DNA of 64,000 nucleotides, taken from contig NZ_CP029191.1 of assembly GCF_008642335.1 (NCBI RefSeq), positions 248,001-312,000 of the forward strand. The letters are read 5' to 3'. Made by a program: the position numbers and the translations under genes. This DNA comes from Streptomyces venezuelae. GTDB taxonomy: Bacteria; Actinomycetota; Actinomycetes; Streptomycetales; Streptomycetaceae. The notes under the pieces were generated by a model, which ran no database searches, was not told the origin of the DNA, and saw only the letters and a program-made list of their open reading frames with translations. This document shows, in pieces, positions 27,224 to 35,613 of the stretch (position 1 is the first letter of the stretch; each line of letters begins with the position of its first letter).

Positions 27224-28126
27224 ATGGCACCTGAACTCCGTCACCTGCGCTATCTGCTCGCCGTCGCCGAGCACGGCAACTTCACGCGGGCGGCCGAGGC
27301 GCTGCACATCTCGCAGCCGACGCTGTCCCAGCAGATCCGTCAGCTGGAGCGCGCGGTCGGCGTCCCGCTCCTGGACCGCGGCGGCCGCACCGTGCGCCTC
27401 ACCGACGCCGGCGCCGCCTACCTCCCCCACGCGCGGCGCGCCCTCCAGGACCTGGCCGCGGCCGAACGCGCCGTGCACGACGTGAGGGACCTGTCCCGCG
27501 GCTCCCTGCGCCTGGCCGTGACGCCCACCTTCACCGCCTATCTCGTCGGCCCGCTCACCGCCCTGCTCCACGCCCGCCACCCCGGCATCCACGTGTCCCT
27601 GCAAGAGCTCCCCCAGGAGCGCATGGAGCCCGCCCTGCTCGCCGACGAGCTGGACCTCGGCATCGCCTTCCAGGGCTCCCACCTGCCGGGCCTGTCCGCG
27701 GCGGACCTGTTCACCGAGAGCCTCAGCCTCGTGGTCGGAGACCCGCACCCGCTCGCCGGGCGCACCGCTCCCCTGTCGCTCGACGAGCTGGCCGCCGTCC
27801 GACTCGCCCTGCTCACCGGCGACTTCGCGACCCGTGTGCACATCGACGCCCATCTCGCACGGCACGCGGTCCGGCCGGACGTCGCCGTGGAGGCCACCTC
27901 GATCAACGCCCTCACCGAGATCGTCCGGCACGCCCCGCTGGCCACGGTCCTGCCCGACGCCCTCACCCGGGACCGCCCCGGCCTGCACACCGTCCCCCTC
28001 ACCCCCGCCCTGCCCACCCGCACCGTCACGCTGCTGCACCGCGAGAGCGGCTACCGCACCGCCGCCGCGCGGGCCTTCACGGAGCTGGCCCATAAGTGGG
28101 CCCACACACAACACCCAAAGGTTTGA
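27224..28126 (+). CDS. cynR: CynR-like LysR-family regulator
   Basis: A 300-residue LTTR with an N-terminal HTH (MAPELRHLRYLLAVAEHGNF; ALHISQPTLSQQIRQLE) and an effector domain with SRGSLRLAVTPTFTAYLVGPL. It is divergent from cynT-cynS, as in E. coli, where CynR activates the operon when cyanate is present. The ATG lies directly after the second CTATAG box. Name is by position and family; no ligand contacts can be read from sequence. Confidence 0.88.
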   Translation: MAPELRHLRYLLAVAEHGNFTRAAEALHISQPTLSQQIRQLERAVGVPLLDRGGRTVRLTDAGAAYLPHARRALQDLAAAERAVHDVRDLSRGSLRLAVTPTFTAYLVGPLTALLHARHPGIHVSLQELPQERMEPALLADELDLGIAFQGSHLPGLSAADLFTESLSLVVGDPHPLAGRTAPLSLDELAAVRLALLTGDFATRVHIDAHLARHAVRPDVAVEATSINALTEIVRHAPLATVLPDALTRDRPGLHTVPLTPALPTRTVTLLHRESGYRTAAARAFTELAHKWAHTQHPKV

Positions 28127-28226
28127 GGGCGTGATTACAGGACACCCGGATTTCAGGAGAGGTTGATCATTGTGACTCCCTCCGATATTCATCGTCTTGC
28201 GTCAGGTATCGATCAAGGAGTCCTGA

Positions 28227-28574
28227 ATGAACAACGACATGTGGAGCTACGTTCCGACTGCGGGGCACGGCCCGGACAGTGACCTGACGGGCTACAAGGT
28301 CGAGGCGGCGGACGGCCATATCGGCAAGGTCGACAAGCACTCCGACGAGGTCGCAAATCAGTACATCGTCGTCGACACCGGTGTATGGATCTTCGGCAAG
28401 GAGGTTCTCCTGCCCGCAAGCACCGTGACGGCCATCGACAACGAGGAGCGGCGCATCCTGGTCTCGCTCACGAAGGAGCAGATCAAGAACGCTCCCGAGT
28501 TCGACAAGGAAAAGCACCTCGGCGACCCCGCCTACCGCGACCAGCTCGGCGGCTATTACGGCTCGGGTCACTGA
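28227..28574 (+). CDS. PRC-barrel domain protein
   Basis: A 115-residue soluble protein preceded by AAGGAG. The PRC-barrel fold spans about 18-80: DLTGYKVEAADGHIGKVDKHSD, YIVVDTGVWIFGKEVLLPASTVTAID. The C-terminal part is charged (EFDKEKHLGDPAYRDQLGGYYGSGH). Small PRC-barrel proteins of this form are common in Streptomyces and often respond to osmotic or general stress. It is 41 bases before a tiny membrane-protein gene on the same strand, probably in one transcript. Confidence 0.88.
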   Translation: MNNDMWSYVPTAGHGPDSDLTGYKVEAADGHIGKVDKHSDEVANQYIVVDTGVWIFGKEVLLPASTVTAIDNEERRILVSLTKEQIKNAPEFDKEKHLGDPAYRDQLGGYYGSGH

Positions 28575-28614
28575 TCAGGCGTACACTTTAATCGTTCCGA
28601 GGGTTGGAGGATCC

Positions 28615-28770
28615 ATGATCGCACTCGGTCTCATTCTACTCGTCATCGGTCTGCTGACCGGTGTTTCCATCCTTTGGACCATTGGCGTCGCACTTCTTGT
28701 CATCGGTGCGGTTCTTTGGGTCCTCGGTGCTGTCGGACACTCGGTGGGCGGCCGCAAGCACTATTGGTAA
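28615..28770 (+). CDS. 51-residue two-helix membrane protein (DUF6131-like)
   Basis: Start ATG follows GGAGGATCC, a strong ribosome binding site. The protein is almost wholly two membrane helices (ALGLILLVIGLLTGVSI and TIGVALLVIGAVLWVLGAV) ending in a polar GRKHYW tail. Small proteins with this look are annotated DUF6131 in actinomycetes. Function unknown; co-expression with the PRC-barrel gene suggests an envelope stress role. Confidence 0.85.
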   Translation: MIALGLILLVIGLLTGVSILWTIGVALLVIGAVLWVLGAVGHSVGGRKHYW

Positions 28771-28780
28771 AAGGAAACGT

Positions 28781-28827
28781 GGGAAGGGGGCCCGGGCTCA
28801 ACCCGGGCCCCCTTCCCATGTTTTTTT
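28781..28827. terminator. Strong bidirectional Rho-independent terminator
   Basis: GGGAAGGGGGCCCGGG (28781-28796) pairs with 28802-28817 around a CTCAA loop, a perfect 16-bp stem extended by further pairs, followed by seven Ts. An A-rich flank on the left makes it work for the convergent LPFR gene also. It is one of the clearest intrinsic terminators in the window. Confidence 0.93.
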
Positions 28828-28840
28828 ACACAGCATTTTT

Positions 28841-28969
28841 TCAGTGGTGACCGTGCGCCGTGTCGGAAGCACCGCCGAAGAGTCGTGCGACCGCACGGAA
28901 CGGCAGAGTGACCACCGTGGCGATGGCTCCGCCAATGGCTCGGAGAACGTCTGCAATGGCCTTCAGCAT
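28841..28969 (-). CDS. LPFR-motif small protein
   Basis: A 42-residue protein with a GGAGG site 7 bases before the ATG. It starts with an amphipathic helix (MLKAIADVLRAIGGAIATVV), then TLPFRAVARLFGG with the LPFR motif, and ends with DTAHGHH. This matches the actinomycete family named for that motif, whose role is unknown; the helix suggests membrane association. It is convergent with the PRC-barrel/DUF6131 pair and shares their terminator. Confidence 0.85.
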   Translation of the reverse strand: MLKAIADVLRAIGGAIATVVTLPFRAVARLFGGASDTAHGHH

Positions 28970-29110
28970 GGTCGGGCCTCCAAAGAGCGCTGGCTCAATA
29001 GCTGTTTTCGCTGTACGGGTTTCCGCACAGCGCTTGCTCCCCACGGTTGCCCCGCGAAGGCCGGGAAAAACAGTGCTGCTCCGCCGCGCGCCGACAGTAG
29101 GGTGCCGCTC

Positions 29111-29491
29111 ATGGCATGCCGAATCACTGAACTGGTCATCGACGCGGCCGACCCCGAACGCCTCGCCGCGTTCTGGCGCGAGGTCCTCGGCTACATCGAG
29201 CTGGGGAGGGAGGACGACGGCAGCATCGAGATCGGGCCCGAGAGCGGCGCCGGCGGCCCCCAGCCGACTCTCGTCATCGGCCCCACGCAGGACCCCCGCA
29301 ACGGCAAGCTCAGGCTGCACATCGACGTCAACGCCACCGACCGCGACCAGGACGCGGAACTGGAACGGCTGCTCGCCCTCGGCGCCACCCGCGCCGACGT
29401 CGGCCAGTCCGGCACGGAGAGCTGGCACGTGCTCGCCGACCCCGAGGGCAACGAGTTCTGCCTCCTGCACAGCCGGGTGCGACCCGTGTGA
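29111..29491 (+). CDS. VOC-superfamily (glyoxalase-like) protein
   Basis: A 126-residue single VOC unit: ITELVIDAADPERLAAFWREVLGY, then PTLVIGPTQDPRNGKLRLHIDVNATD, and WHVLADPEGNEFCLLHS. The residues that would coordinate metal (H in LRLHIDV, E in GNEFCLL) are present, so it may be an enzyme or a ligand-binding resistance protein. Substrate unknown. The ATG at 29111 is chosen over upstream frames. Confidence 0.85.
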   Translation: MACRITELVIDAADPERLAAFWREVLGYIELGREDDGSIEIGPESGAGGPQPTLVIGPTQDPRNGKLRLHIDVNATDRDQDAELERLLALGATRADVGQSGTESWHVLADPEGNEFCLLHSRVRPV

Positions 29492-29566
29492 CGCGCCGCC
29501 TCCCCTCCTTACTCCCTCTGCGGCCGACCGGAGGCGGATACCGCAGGGGGTCGCCAGGATGACTCC

Positions 29567-29896
29567 ATGGTCAACAGCACAGCACGCACCGACAGCACGG
29601 CACGCACCACCGACCCCACCCCGCGCGGTGACGGCCTCGACGCCGTCACCACGCGCTGGGCCGCGCGCGACACCGCCTCGGCGCACGGCCGCCTGCGCGA
29701 CGCGCTGCTCTCCTGGCGGACCTCGCTCCCTCCGTCCTTCTCCGCCCCGCCCCCGGGACAGCCCGGCGAGCACGTGCGGCTCGTCGTCGCCCCCGCCGCC
29801 CCGGGCGCACCCGAGGACGCGCTGCTCCTGCACCTCAACGCCGACGAGGTGGAGCGGCTCATCGAACGGCTCGGGCGGGGTACACGGGTCCCGTAG
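29567..29896 (+). CDS. Small protein of unknown function
   Basis: A 109-residue frame with an AGGA site 8 bases before the ATG. The first 25 residues are a polar Thr/Arg/Asp stretch; residues 30-105 look folded (TRWAARDTASAHGRLRDALLSWRTSL; HVRLVVAPAAPG; LLLHLNADEVERLIERL). I recognise no family. It precedes the hemerythrin gene by 85 bases. Confidence 0.55.
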   Translation: MVNSTARTDSTARTTDPTPRGDGLDAVTTRWAARDTASAHGRLRDALLSWRTSLPPSFSAPPPGQPGEHVRLVVAPAAPGAPEDALLLHLNADEVERLIERLGRGTRVP

Positions 29897-29981
29897 CACC
29901 CCGGCCCCACCGCGGACACCGTGGAACCCCAGACCCCGGGAAGCGCAGATTTCGGCATTTTTCCCAGAAAGGCAGACCCCG

Positions 29982-30473
29982 ATGGCTGCAACGAAGGACG
30001 TCGTCGACCTGATCCTCCAGGACCACCGGACGATGGAGGACCTCTTCCGCAAGATGCGCAGCGTCGAGGCCGACCGCGCGGCGGCGCTGAGCGAGTTCGC
30101 CGACCTGCTCATCGCCCACGCCCTGGCCGAGGAGGCGGAGGTCTACCCTGCGCTCCGCCGGTTCAAGAACATCGACGACGAAGAGGTCGAGCATGGCGAG
30201 GAGGAGCACGAGGAGGGCAACAAGGCGCTGCTCGCCCTCCTCGAGGTCGAGGACGTCGGCTCGGACGAGTGGGACGAGAAGCTGGAGAAGCTCGTCGAGG
30301 CCGTCAATCACCACGCGGACGAGGAGGAGCGCACCATCCTCAACGGCGCCCGTGAGAACGTCGCCATGGAGCGGCGCGAGGAGCTCGGCGCCGCCTTCCT
30401 CGCGGAGCGCGAGAAGCAGCTGGCGGCGGACTGCGGCAACGCCGACAACATCCGCCGCATCCTCAAGGACTGA
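29982..30473 (+). CDS. Hemerythrin-domain protein
   Basis: A 163-residue four-helix protein. Di-iron-type ligands are visible: LILQDHRTMEDLF (helix 1 His), LLIAHALAEEAEVYPAL (H...E), EHEEGNKAL and AVNHHADEEERTIL. The HHxxEE pattern is as expected for bacterial hemerythrin-HHE proteins, which sense or handle oxygen, NO or iron. A perfect 14-bp-stem terminator follows. It could be co-transcribed with the small gene before it. Confidence 0.9.
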   Translation: MAATKDVVDLILQDHRTMEDLFRKMRSVEADRAAALSEFADLLIAHALAEEAEVYPALRRFKNIDDEEVEHGEEEHEEGNKALLALLEVEDVGSDEWDEKLEKLVEAVNHHADEEERTILNGARENVAMERREELGAAFLAEREKQLAADCGNADNIRRILKD

Positions 30474-30499
30474 GCGCCTGTGTCATGACCGTCGCCGTC

Positions 30500-30530
30500 A
30501 CGGCCCGGTGCCCCCTGGGCACCGGGCCGT
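30500..30530 (+). terminator. Hairpin terminator after the hemerythrin gene
   Basis: ACGGCCCGGTGCCC at 30500-30513 and its exact complement at 30517-30530 form a 14-bp stem with a 3-base loop. There is only a weak T-rich tail. Confidence 0.75.
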
Positions 30531-30662
30531 TCGTGTGGTTGTCACCGAAGTGCCAAGACTCCGGGCGGGGATGCGCATCCGCGCGCGTAGTGGGCTGCAA
30601 GATCGTGAACTACGTTGCACGAGCTCCACCCCCCACGCCCTCTCCCCCGGAGGAGAACCCTC

Positions 30663-31550
30663 ATGCGTATGCCCAGACCGCAGCGCACGGTGGCGGCCCT
30701 CGCCGCCGTCACGGGAATCGCCGCCCTCGGCCTCGGCGCGGGACCGGCCGCAGCCGCTCCCGACACCCGTGACCCGCTGCGCTACGTCGCCCTCGGCGAC
30801 AGCTACAGCGCAGGGTCGGGTGTGCTGCCCCTCGACGCCGGCGCCCCGCTCCTGTGTGCCCGCACCTCGCTGAACTACCCGCACCTCCTCGCCGCCTCCC
30901 TCGGCGCCCGCCTGACCGACGTGACCTGCGGCGGCGCGCAGACCAAGCACTTCACCACGTCCCAGTACCCGGGCGTCGCCCCGCAGTTCGACGCGCTGAA
31001 GAGCGACACGGAGCTGGTGACGCTCACCATCGGCGGCAACGACAACAGCACCTTCATCAACGCGATCCTGGCCTGCGGCAGCGCGGGCCTCCTGTCGGGC
31101 GGCAAGGGCAGCCCCTGCAAGGACCTCAACGGCGACAAGTTCAAGGACCAGATCGACGCGACGACGTATCCGGCGATCAAGAACTCCCTGAACCAGATCA
31201 AGGCGAAGTCCCCGAAGGCGAAGGTCGCGATCCTCGGCTACCCGTGGATCACCCCCGCGAAGGCCGTGCCCGGGTGCTTCGCCAAGATGCCGCTGGCCGA
31301 GGGCGACGTGCCCTACCTGCGTGACCTTCAGGCGCACTTGAACGGCGCCGCGCGGCGGGCCGCCGGGGAGACCGGCACGACGTTCGTCGACATGGCCGCC
31401 GCGTCCGACGCGCACGACGCGTGCCGTCCGGTGGGGCAGCGGTGGATCGAGCCGGTCCTGTTCGGCACGAACTTCGTGCCCGTGCACCCCAACGCACTGG
31501 GCGAGGCCGGGATGGCCAAGCAGACGGCGGCTGTCCTGAAGCTGTCCTGA
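30663..31550 (+). CDS. Secreted SGNH/GDSL-family hydrolase (lipase/esterase)
   Basis: A 295-residue exported protein with a GGAGGAG site. Signal peptide 1-32 ends at AAAAPD. Block I YVALGDSYSAGSG carries the catalytic Ser, block III is TIGGNDNSTF, and the C-terminal PVHPNALGE supplies the His. Six cysteines (CARTS, VTCGG, LACGS, PCKD, GCFA, ACRP) fit the three disulfides of the Streptomyces coelicolor extracellular lipase type. It likely hydrolyses lipid esters outside the cell. Confidence 0.92.
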   Translation: MRMPRPQRTVAALAAVTGIAALGLGAGPAAAAPDTRDPLRYVALGDSYSAGSGVLPLDAGAPLLCARTSLNYPHLLAASLGARLTDVTCGGAQTKHFTTSQYPGVAPQFDALKSDTELVTLTIGGNDNSTFINAILACGSAGLLSGGKGSPCKDLNGDKFKDQIDATTYPAIKNSLNQIKAKSPKAKVAILGYPWITPAKAVPGCFAKMPLAEGDVPYLRDLQAHLNGAARRAAGETGTTFVDMAAASDAHDACRPVGQRWIEPVLFGTNFVPVHPNALGEAGMAKQTAAVLKLS

Positions 31551-31599
31551 CCGGCCGCCCTGGAGCGGTCCTGACCGCGGGGGCTGCGATCATGGTCGG

Positions 31600-32457
31600 G
31601 TGAACGGGATCAAGTGGCGTACCAGCAAGAACCGCACCCTGCGGACCGGGACGGGCGGCACGCTGCTGCTCGCGCTCCTCGTCGGGTGCTCGACCGCCGG
31701 GTCCGGCACGTCCGCCGGACCCGGCGAGGACGACGTACGGCAGCCGCCCGTGAACGCGGCCTTCGACTATCAGCTGGGCGGCCCGTACAAGCCGCCGGCG
31801 AAGGTGCGCGCCGTCTCGCGCGACCGCACCGCCGACCCCGCCCCCGGCCTCTACAACATCTGTTACGTCAACGCGTTCCAGGCCCAGCCCGGCAAGAAGG
31901 CGGCCCGCTGGTGGCAGCGCGAGCACAGTGACCTCGTCCTCCGTGACGAGGAGGGCCGGACGGTCGTCGACGAGGACTGGCGGGAGCCGCTCCTCGACAT
32001 CTCCACGCGCAAGAAGCGCGAGGCGCTCGCCGAGATCGTCGGGGAGTGGATCGACGGCTGCGCGGACGCGGGCTTCGACGCGGTCGAGCCCGACAACCTC
32101 GACTCCTACGAACGCTCCGACGACCTGCTCACCACCGACGACGCGGCCGCCTTCGCCCGGCTCCTCGCCCGACGCGCACACAGCCAGGGCCTGGCCATCG
32201 CGCAGAAGAACACCACCGATCTCCTGGACCGGCGCGAGCAGATCGGCTTCGACTTCGCGGTGACAGAGGAGTGCGCGCACTACAAGGAGTGCCCCGACTT
32301 CACGTCCGCGTACGACGGGAAGGTCTTCGACGTCGAGTACGTGACGAAGGACTTCGACGCCGCGTGCCGCACCTGGGGCAAGAAGCTCTCCGTCACCCTG
32401 CGCGACCGCGACGTGCGCCCGAAGGGCGAGGACGGCTACGTGTACCGGCACTGCTGA
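31600..32457 (+). CDS. Endo-alpha-1,4-polygalactosaminidase-like (GH114) lipoprotein
   Basis: A GTG start gives 285 residues. The N-terminus has a lipobox LLVGCS (Cys about 30). The (beta/alpha)-barrel domain shows AAFDYQLGG, ICYVNAFQAQPG, GFDAVEPDNLD (candidate acidic catalytic residues) and IAQKNTTDLL, ending DFAVTEECAHYKEC. These are marks of the GH114/TM1410-like family, which can cleave galactosaminogalactan or related polymers. Secreted and surface-anchored; it follows the esterase by 49 bases and could be co-expressed. Substrate not certain. Confidence 0.87.
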   Translation: MNGIKWRTSKNRTLRTGTGGTLLLALLVGCSTAGSGTSAGPGEDDVRQPPVNAAFDYQLGGPYKPPAKVRAVSRDRTADPAPGLYNICYVNAFQAQPGKKAARWWQREHSDLVLRDEEGRTVVDEDWREPLLDISTRKKREALAEIVGEWIDGCADAGFDAVEPDNLDSYERSDDLLTTDDAAAFARLLARRAHSQGLAIAQKNTTDLLDRREQIGFDFAVTEECAHYKECPDFTSAYDGKVFDVEYVTKDFDAACRTWGKKLSVTLRDRDVRPKGEDGYVYRHC

Positions 32458-32471
32458 GGGACCTCAGGCTG

Positions 32472-33344
32472 TCAGTCGACCAGCGCCGCCAGCTCCTCCG
32501 CCGTGCGCGGGCCGTCGTCCGTGCCGGTCGGCAGGCCGTGGGCGCGCAGGAGTTCGGCGACCGCGACGCCCCACGGCAGGTGCAGGCCGGCCTGGGCGAG
32601 GAGGTCGCGTCGGGCCAGCATCTCCGCGGCCGGGCCCGTGCGCACGCCGGACGGGGTGAGCAGCGCCGCGTCGTCCGCCCAGCGCAGGGCCAGGTCCACG
32701 TCGTGGGTCGCCATGACCACGGTCGTGCCCGCGTCCCGGAGGCCCTGCAGGGTGTCGAGGAGCCGCTCCTGGCCGTCGGGGTCGAGTCCGGCGGTCGGCT
32801 CGTCGAGGATGAGGACGCGGGGGCGCATCGCCACGGCGCCCGCGATCGCGGTCCGTTTGCGCTGGCCGTAGGAGAGCAGGTGGGTGGGCCGGTCGGCGAG
32901 CGGGGTGATGTCGAGGGCGGCGAGCGCCTCGGCGACCCGCGCCCTGACCTCGGGGTCGGGCAGCCCGAGGTTGAGCGGCCCGAACGACACGTCCTGCTCG
33001 ACCGACGCGGCGAACAGCTGGTCGTCCGGGTCCTGGACGACGAGCTGCACGGTCGTGCGCAGCCGGGTCAGGCCCTTGCGGTCGTACGTGACCGGGGTGC
33101 CCTCCAGGGACAGGCTCCCCTCGGCGGGGCGCAGTCCGCCGCTGAGCAGGCGCATGAGGGTGGTCTTGCCGCTGCCGTTGCGCCCGAGGAGCGCGAGCGC
33201 GCGTCCGTCGGCGACGTCGAAGTCCAGGCCGCTGAGGACGGTGGGCCCGTCCTCGTACGCGTACGCCACCGCGCGCAGGGCGACGACGGACGCGTGCGGT
33301 CCGGCGGGAGCGTCCGGCTCGTGCAGAGCCCTCGGCTCGCTCAT
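32472..33344 (-). CDS. cbiO: Cobalt ECF transporter ATPase
   Basis: A 290-residue ABC ATPase: Walker A LLGRNGSGKTTL at about 50-61, Q-loop VVQDPDDQLF (typical of ECF ATPases), signature LSYGQRKR, Walker B VLILDEPTAGLD, and H-loop ATHD. It powers cobalt import with CbiQ, CbiN and CbiM and is the last gene of the B12-riboswitch operon. Its start overlaps the cbiQ stop (ATGA). Confidence 0.95.
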   Translation of the reverse strand: MSEPRALHEPDAPAGPHASVVALRAVAYAYEDGPTVLSGLDFDVADGRALALLGRNGSGKTTLMRLLSGGLRPAEGSLSLEGTPVTYDRKGLTRLRTTVQLVVQDPDDQLFAASVEQDVSFGPLNLGLPDPEVRARVAEALAALDITPLADRPTHLLSYGQRKRTAIAGAVAMRPRVLILDEPTAGLDPDGQERLLDTLQGLRDAGTTVVMATHDVDLALRWADDAALLTPSGVRTGPAAEMLARRDLLAQAGLHLPWGVAVAELLRAHGLPTGTDDGPRTAEELAALVD

Positions 33345-34090
33345 GGGAGGAACCTTTCCAGTACGAGGGTGAGGGCCACCAGGCCCACGAGGAGTGCCGT
33401 GCCCGCCGCGATGAAGGGGCGCGAGATGCGGGCCTCGGGCACGAGGACGCGCAGGGTGCCGTCGTAGCCGCGCCCGGCGAGGCCCGCTTGCAGGCGACTC
33501 GCCCGGTCGAAGGCGCGCACGAACGCGGTGGCCCCGAGACCGGCGAGGGAGCGCCAGGTGGCGGCGCGGGTGGTGTGGCCGAGGCGGGCGGCCTGCGCCT
33601 GCCGGATGCGGCTCATGGAGTCCAGGAGCAAAAAGCTCATCCGGTACGTGACGAGGGCCACGTCGACGACGGGTGCGGGCACGCCCGCCTTGACGAGGCG
33701 GGGCAGCAGGTCCGACATCGGCGTGGTGAACGCGAAGAGAAGCACGCCGAGCGAGGCCGCGGAGGTCCGCAGGAGCAGCCCGCCCGCACGCGCCGGGCCG
33801 CCCTCCGCGAACGTCACGAACCCGTCGGGGCCGCCGACTTGGACGAGCAGGGTGAGCGCGCCGGTGACGCAGAAGCCGAGCGGCACGCGGTAGGCGCGCC
33901 ACAGTTTGCGGGGCGGCACGCCCGCGGGGCCGAGCAGCAGGACGAGTGCGGCCGCCAGGACCAGGACGGCTCCCGGCCAGGGCGGCAGCGAGATCGCGAG
34001 AACGGTGAGGCCGAGTCCGAGCACGGCTTTGTCCACGGGGTGGCGGCGGCGCCAGCGACTGCTGTGCGCCGCCGCGTCGATGGGCAGCAC
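33341..34090 (-). CDS. cbiQ: Cobalt ECF transporter transmembrane subunit
   Basis: A 249-residue T component with four to six helices. The Ala-Arg-Gly-type coupling motifs are RIRQAQAARLG and ASRLQAGLAGRGYDG, which contact the ATPase grooves. It starts 7 bases after cbiN and overlaps cbiO by four bases. Confidence 0.92.
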   Translation of the reverse strand: MLPIDAAAHSSRWRRRHPVDKAVLGLGLTVLAISLPPWPGAVLVLAAALVLLLGPAGVPPRKLWRAYRVPLGFCVTGALTLLVQVGGPDGFVTFAEGGPARAGGLLLRTSAASLGVLLFAFTTPMSDLLPRLVKAGVPAPVVDVALVTYRMSFLLLDSMSRIRQAQAARLGHTTRAATWRSLAGLGATAFVRAFDRASRLQAGLAGRGYDGTLRVLVPEARISRPFIAAGTALLVGLVALTLVLERFLP

Positions 34091-34096
34091 GCCGGG

Positions 34097-34507
34097 TCAG
34101 ACCTGCTCGGTCTCGGCCCGGGCGCCGCCCGCGTCGACCGGTTCCCCGGAGGGCTCGGCCCGCGACTCGGCGCGCTCCTGCTCCGCACTCGCCTGTTCCG
34201 CACTCGCCTGCTCCGCGCCCTGCCTGCGGCCCCTGCGGAGCCCGAAGTAGTAGGCGAGGACACCGGCGCCGAGGGCGGCCTGGAGAGCGAAGAGCGCGGA
34301 CTCGACCTCTCCGGACGGGGGTTCGTACAGCGGCGAGAACCACGGCTCGTAGTCCGGCTCGATCTCCGTGATCGCCGTCTCGGCCTGGGCGTCGGCGCCG
34401 GCGAACGGCTCCTCCTCGTCGTCGCCGAGTCCGAGCGCGATGGGCAGCACGGCGAGTGCGGCCACGATCAGGAGCAGCAGGGTGTTGATCTTCGCGTTAC
34501 GGCTCAT
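34097..34507 (-). CDS. cbiN: Cobalt transporter small subunit
   Basis: A 136-residue protein with two membrane helices (KINTLLLLIVAALAVLPIALG and ESALFALQAALGAGVLAYYFG) around an acidic loop that contains FAGADAQAETAITEIEPDYEPWF, the CbiN hallmark. CbiN stimulates metal loading of CbiM. A C-terminal tail of SAEQ-type repeats extends it beyond the usual about 100 residues. Its start overlaps the cbiM stop. Confidence 0.92.
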   Translation of the reverse strand: MSRNAKINTLLLLIVAALAVLPIALGLGDDEEEPFAGADAQAETAITEIEPDYEPWFSPLYEPPSGEVESALFALQAALGAGVLAYYFGLRRGRRQGAEQASAEQASAEQERAESRAEPSGEPVDAGGARAETEQV

Positions 34508-35235
34508 CAGGCACTGGCCCCCGTCTGCGTCTCGGTCGGCTTGGTCGGCTCCGTCGTCGCGGTCGGCTGCTTGCGCTGCAACAGCACGCCGAGCCGGGTC
34601 AGTTCGCCCTTGCTCGACTGCACGAGCAGCCGCATCACCAGGACGGTGAGCAGGCCTTCGCTGACCGCGAGCGGGATCTGCGTGACGGCGAAGATGCCGC
34701 CGAACTTGCCCAGGGCGCCCAGGAACCCGCTGCTGGGGTCGGGGAACGCCAGGGCCAGCTGGACACTGGTGACGCAGTACGTGGACAGGTCGGCGACGAA
34801 CGCGCCGAAGAACACGGCGACCATGAGCGGCACGTCGTACCGCTTGAGGAGCCGGTAGACGGCGTATCCCGCCCAGGGCCCGACGATCGCCATGGAGAAG
34901 ACGTTGGCGCCCAGGGTGGTGAGCCCGCCGTGGGCGAGCAGCAGCGCCTGGAAGAGCAGGGTGATGGTTCCGAGCACCGTCATGATCGGCGGCCGGAACA
35001 GGATCGCCCCGAGCCCGGTCCCCGTCGGGTGCGAGCAACTGCCCGTCACAGAAGGGATCTTCAGGGCGGAAAGGACGAAGGTGAAGGCCCCGGAGGCGCC
35101 GAGGAGCAGCGTGCTCTCCGGGTGTTCCTTGACTTCACGGGTCAGGGAGCGGACTCCGTGGACGACGAACGGCGCGGACGCTACGCCCCAGGCGATCGCG
35201 TGCGCCGGTGGGAGGAAACCCTCGGCAATGTGCAT
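34507..35235 (-). CDS. cbiM: Cobalt-binding substrate-specificity subunit
   Basis: A 242-residue S component beginning [10 protein letters not shown]; the N-terminal amino group and H2 bind Co(II), so the ATG at 35235 (not further upstream) must be the start. Later residues H71-type in [19 protein letters not shown] complete the metal site. Seven helices. The gene is first after the cobalamin riboswitch. Confidence 0.95.
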   Translation of the reverse strand: MHIAEGFLPPAHAIAWGVASAPFVVHGVRSLTREVKEHPESTLLLGASGAFTFVLSALKIPSVTGSCSHPTGTGLGAILFRPPIMTVLGTITLLFQALLLAHGGLTTLGANVFSMAIVGPWAGYAVYRLLKRYDVPLMVAVFFGAFVADLSTYCVTSVQLALAFPDPSSGFLGALGKFGGIFAVTQIPLAVSEGLLTVLVMRLLVQSSKGELTRLGVLLQRKQPTATTEPTKPTETQTGASA

Positions 35236-35279
35236 GGCTCGGCAGACCCTCTCCAGCACCTCGTGGATGGACAACGCGC

Positions 35280-35440
35280 CTTGGCCGGTCTCCTGGCTGA
35301 CGGGTCGTACCGACCGGACTCCGCCTTCCCGGGTACGTGCGTACCCAGTGGCTGCCGCGAGGGCTGGAGCCGGACTTCCCGATCACAGTGGCGAGGGCCG
35401 CACCGGCATCACACCGGATTTCCCGTTCACCAAGGCGTGG
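35280..35440 (-). promoter_or_regulatory. Cobalamin riboswitch controlling cbiMNQO
   Basis: Read on the minus strand, the leader contains the B12 box AGCCAGGAGACCGGCC (35283-35298), the core GCCACTGTGATCGGGAAG segment, a second GCAGCCACTG, and the 5' segment GGTGCGGCCC. These are the conserved elements of the AdoCbl aptamer. The B12 box sits about 50 bases before the cbiM start. High cobalamin should switch off cobalt import. Confidence 0.93.
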
Positions 35441-35613
35441 TGACATTAGTGCGCATCAGACGTGCTGACAACTTGCGCGCCGTTCGGGGCGGCGCCACGC
35501 GGGCCGTGCCCCGGAAAGAGTGACGGGACCTCGGTGGATGGCCCAGGCGTGATTGGTCGTACCGGCGCGGGAGGTACATCTGCGGCTGCCGCCCCGCCAC
35601 GAATGGAGACGCC

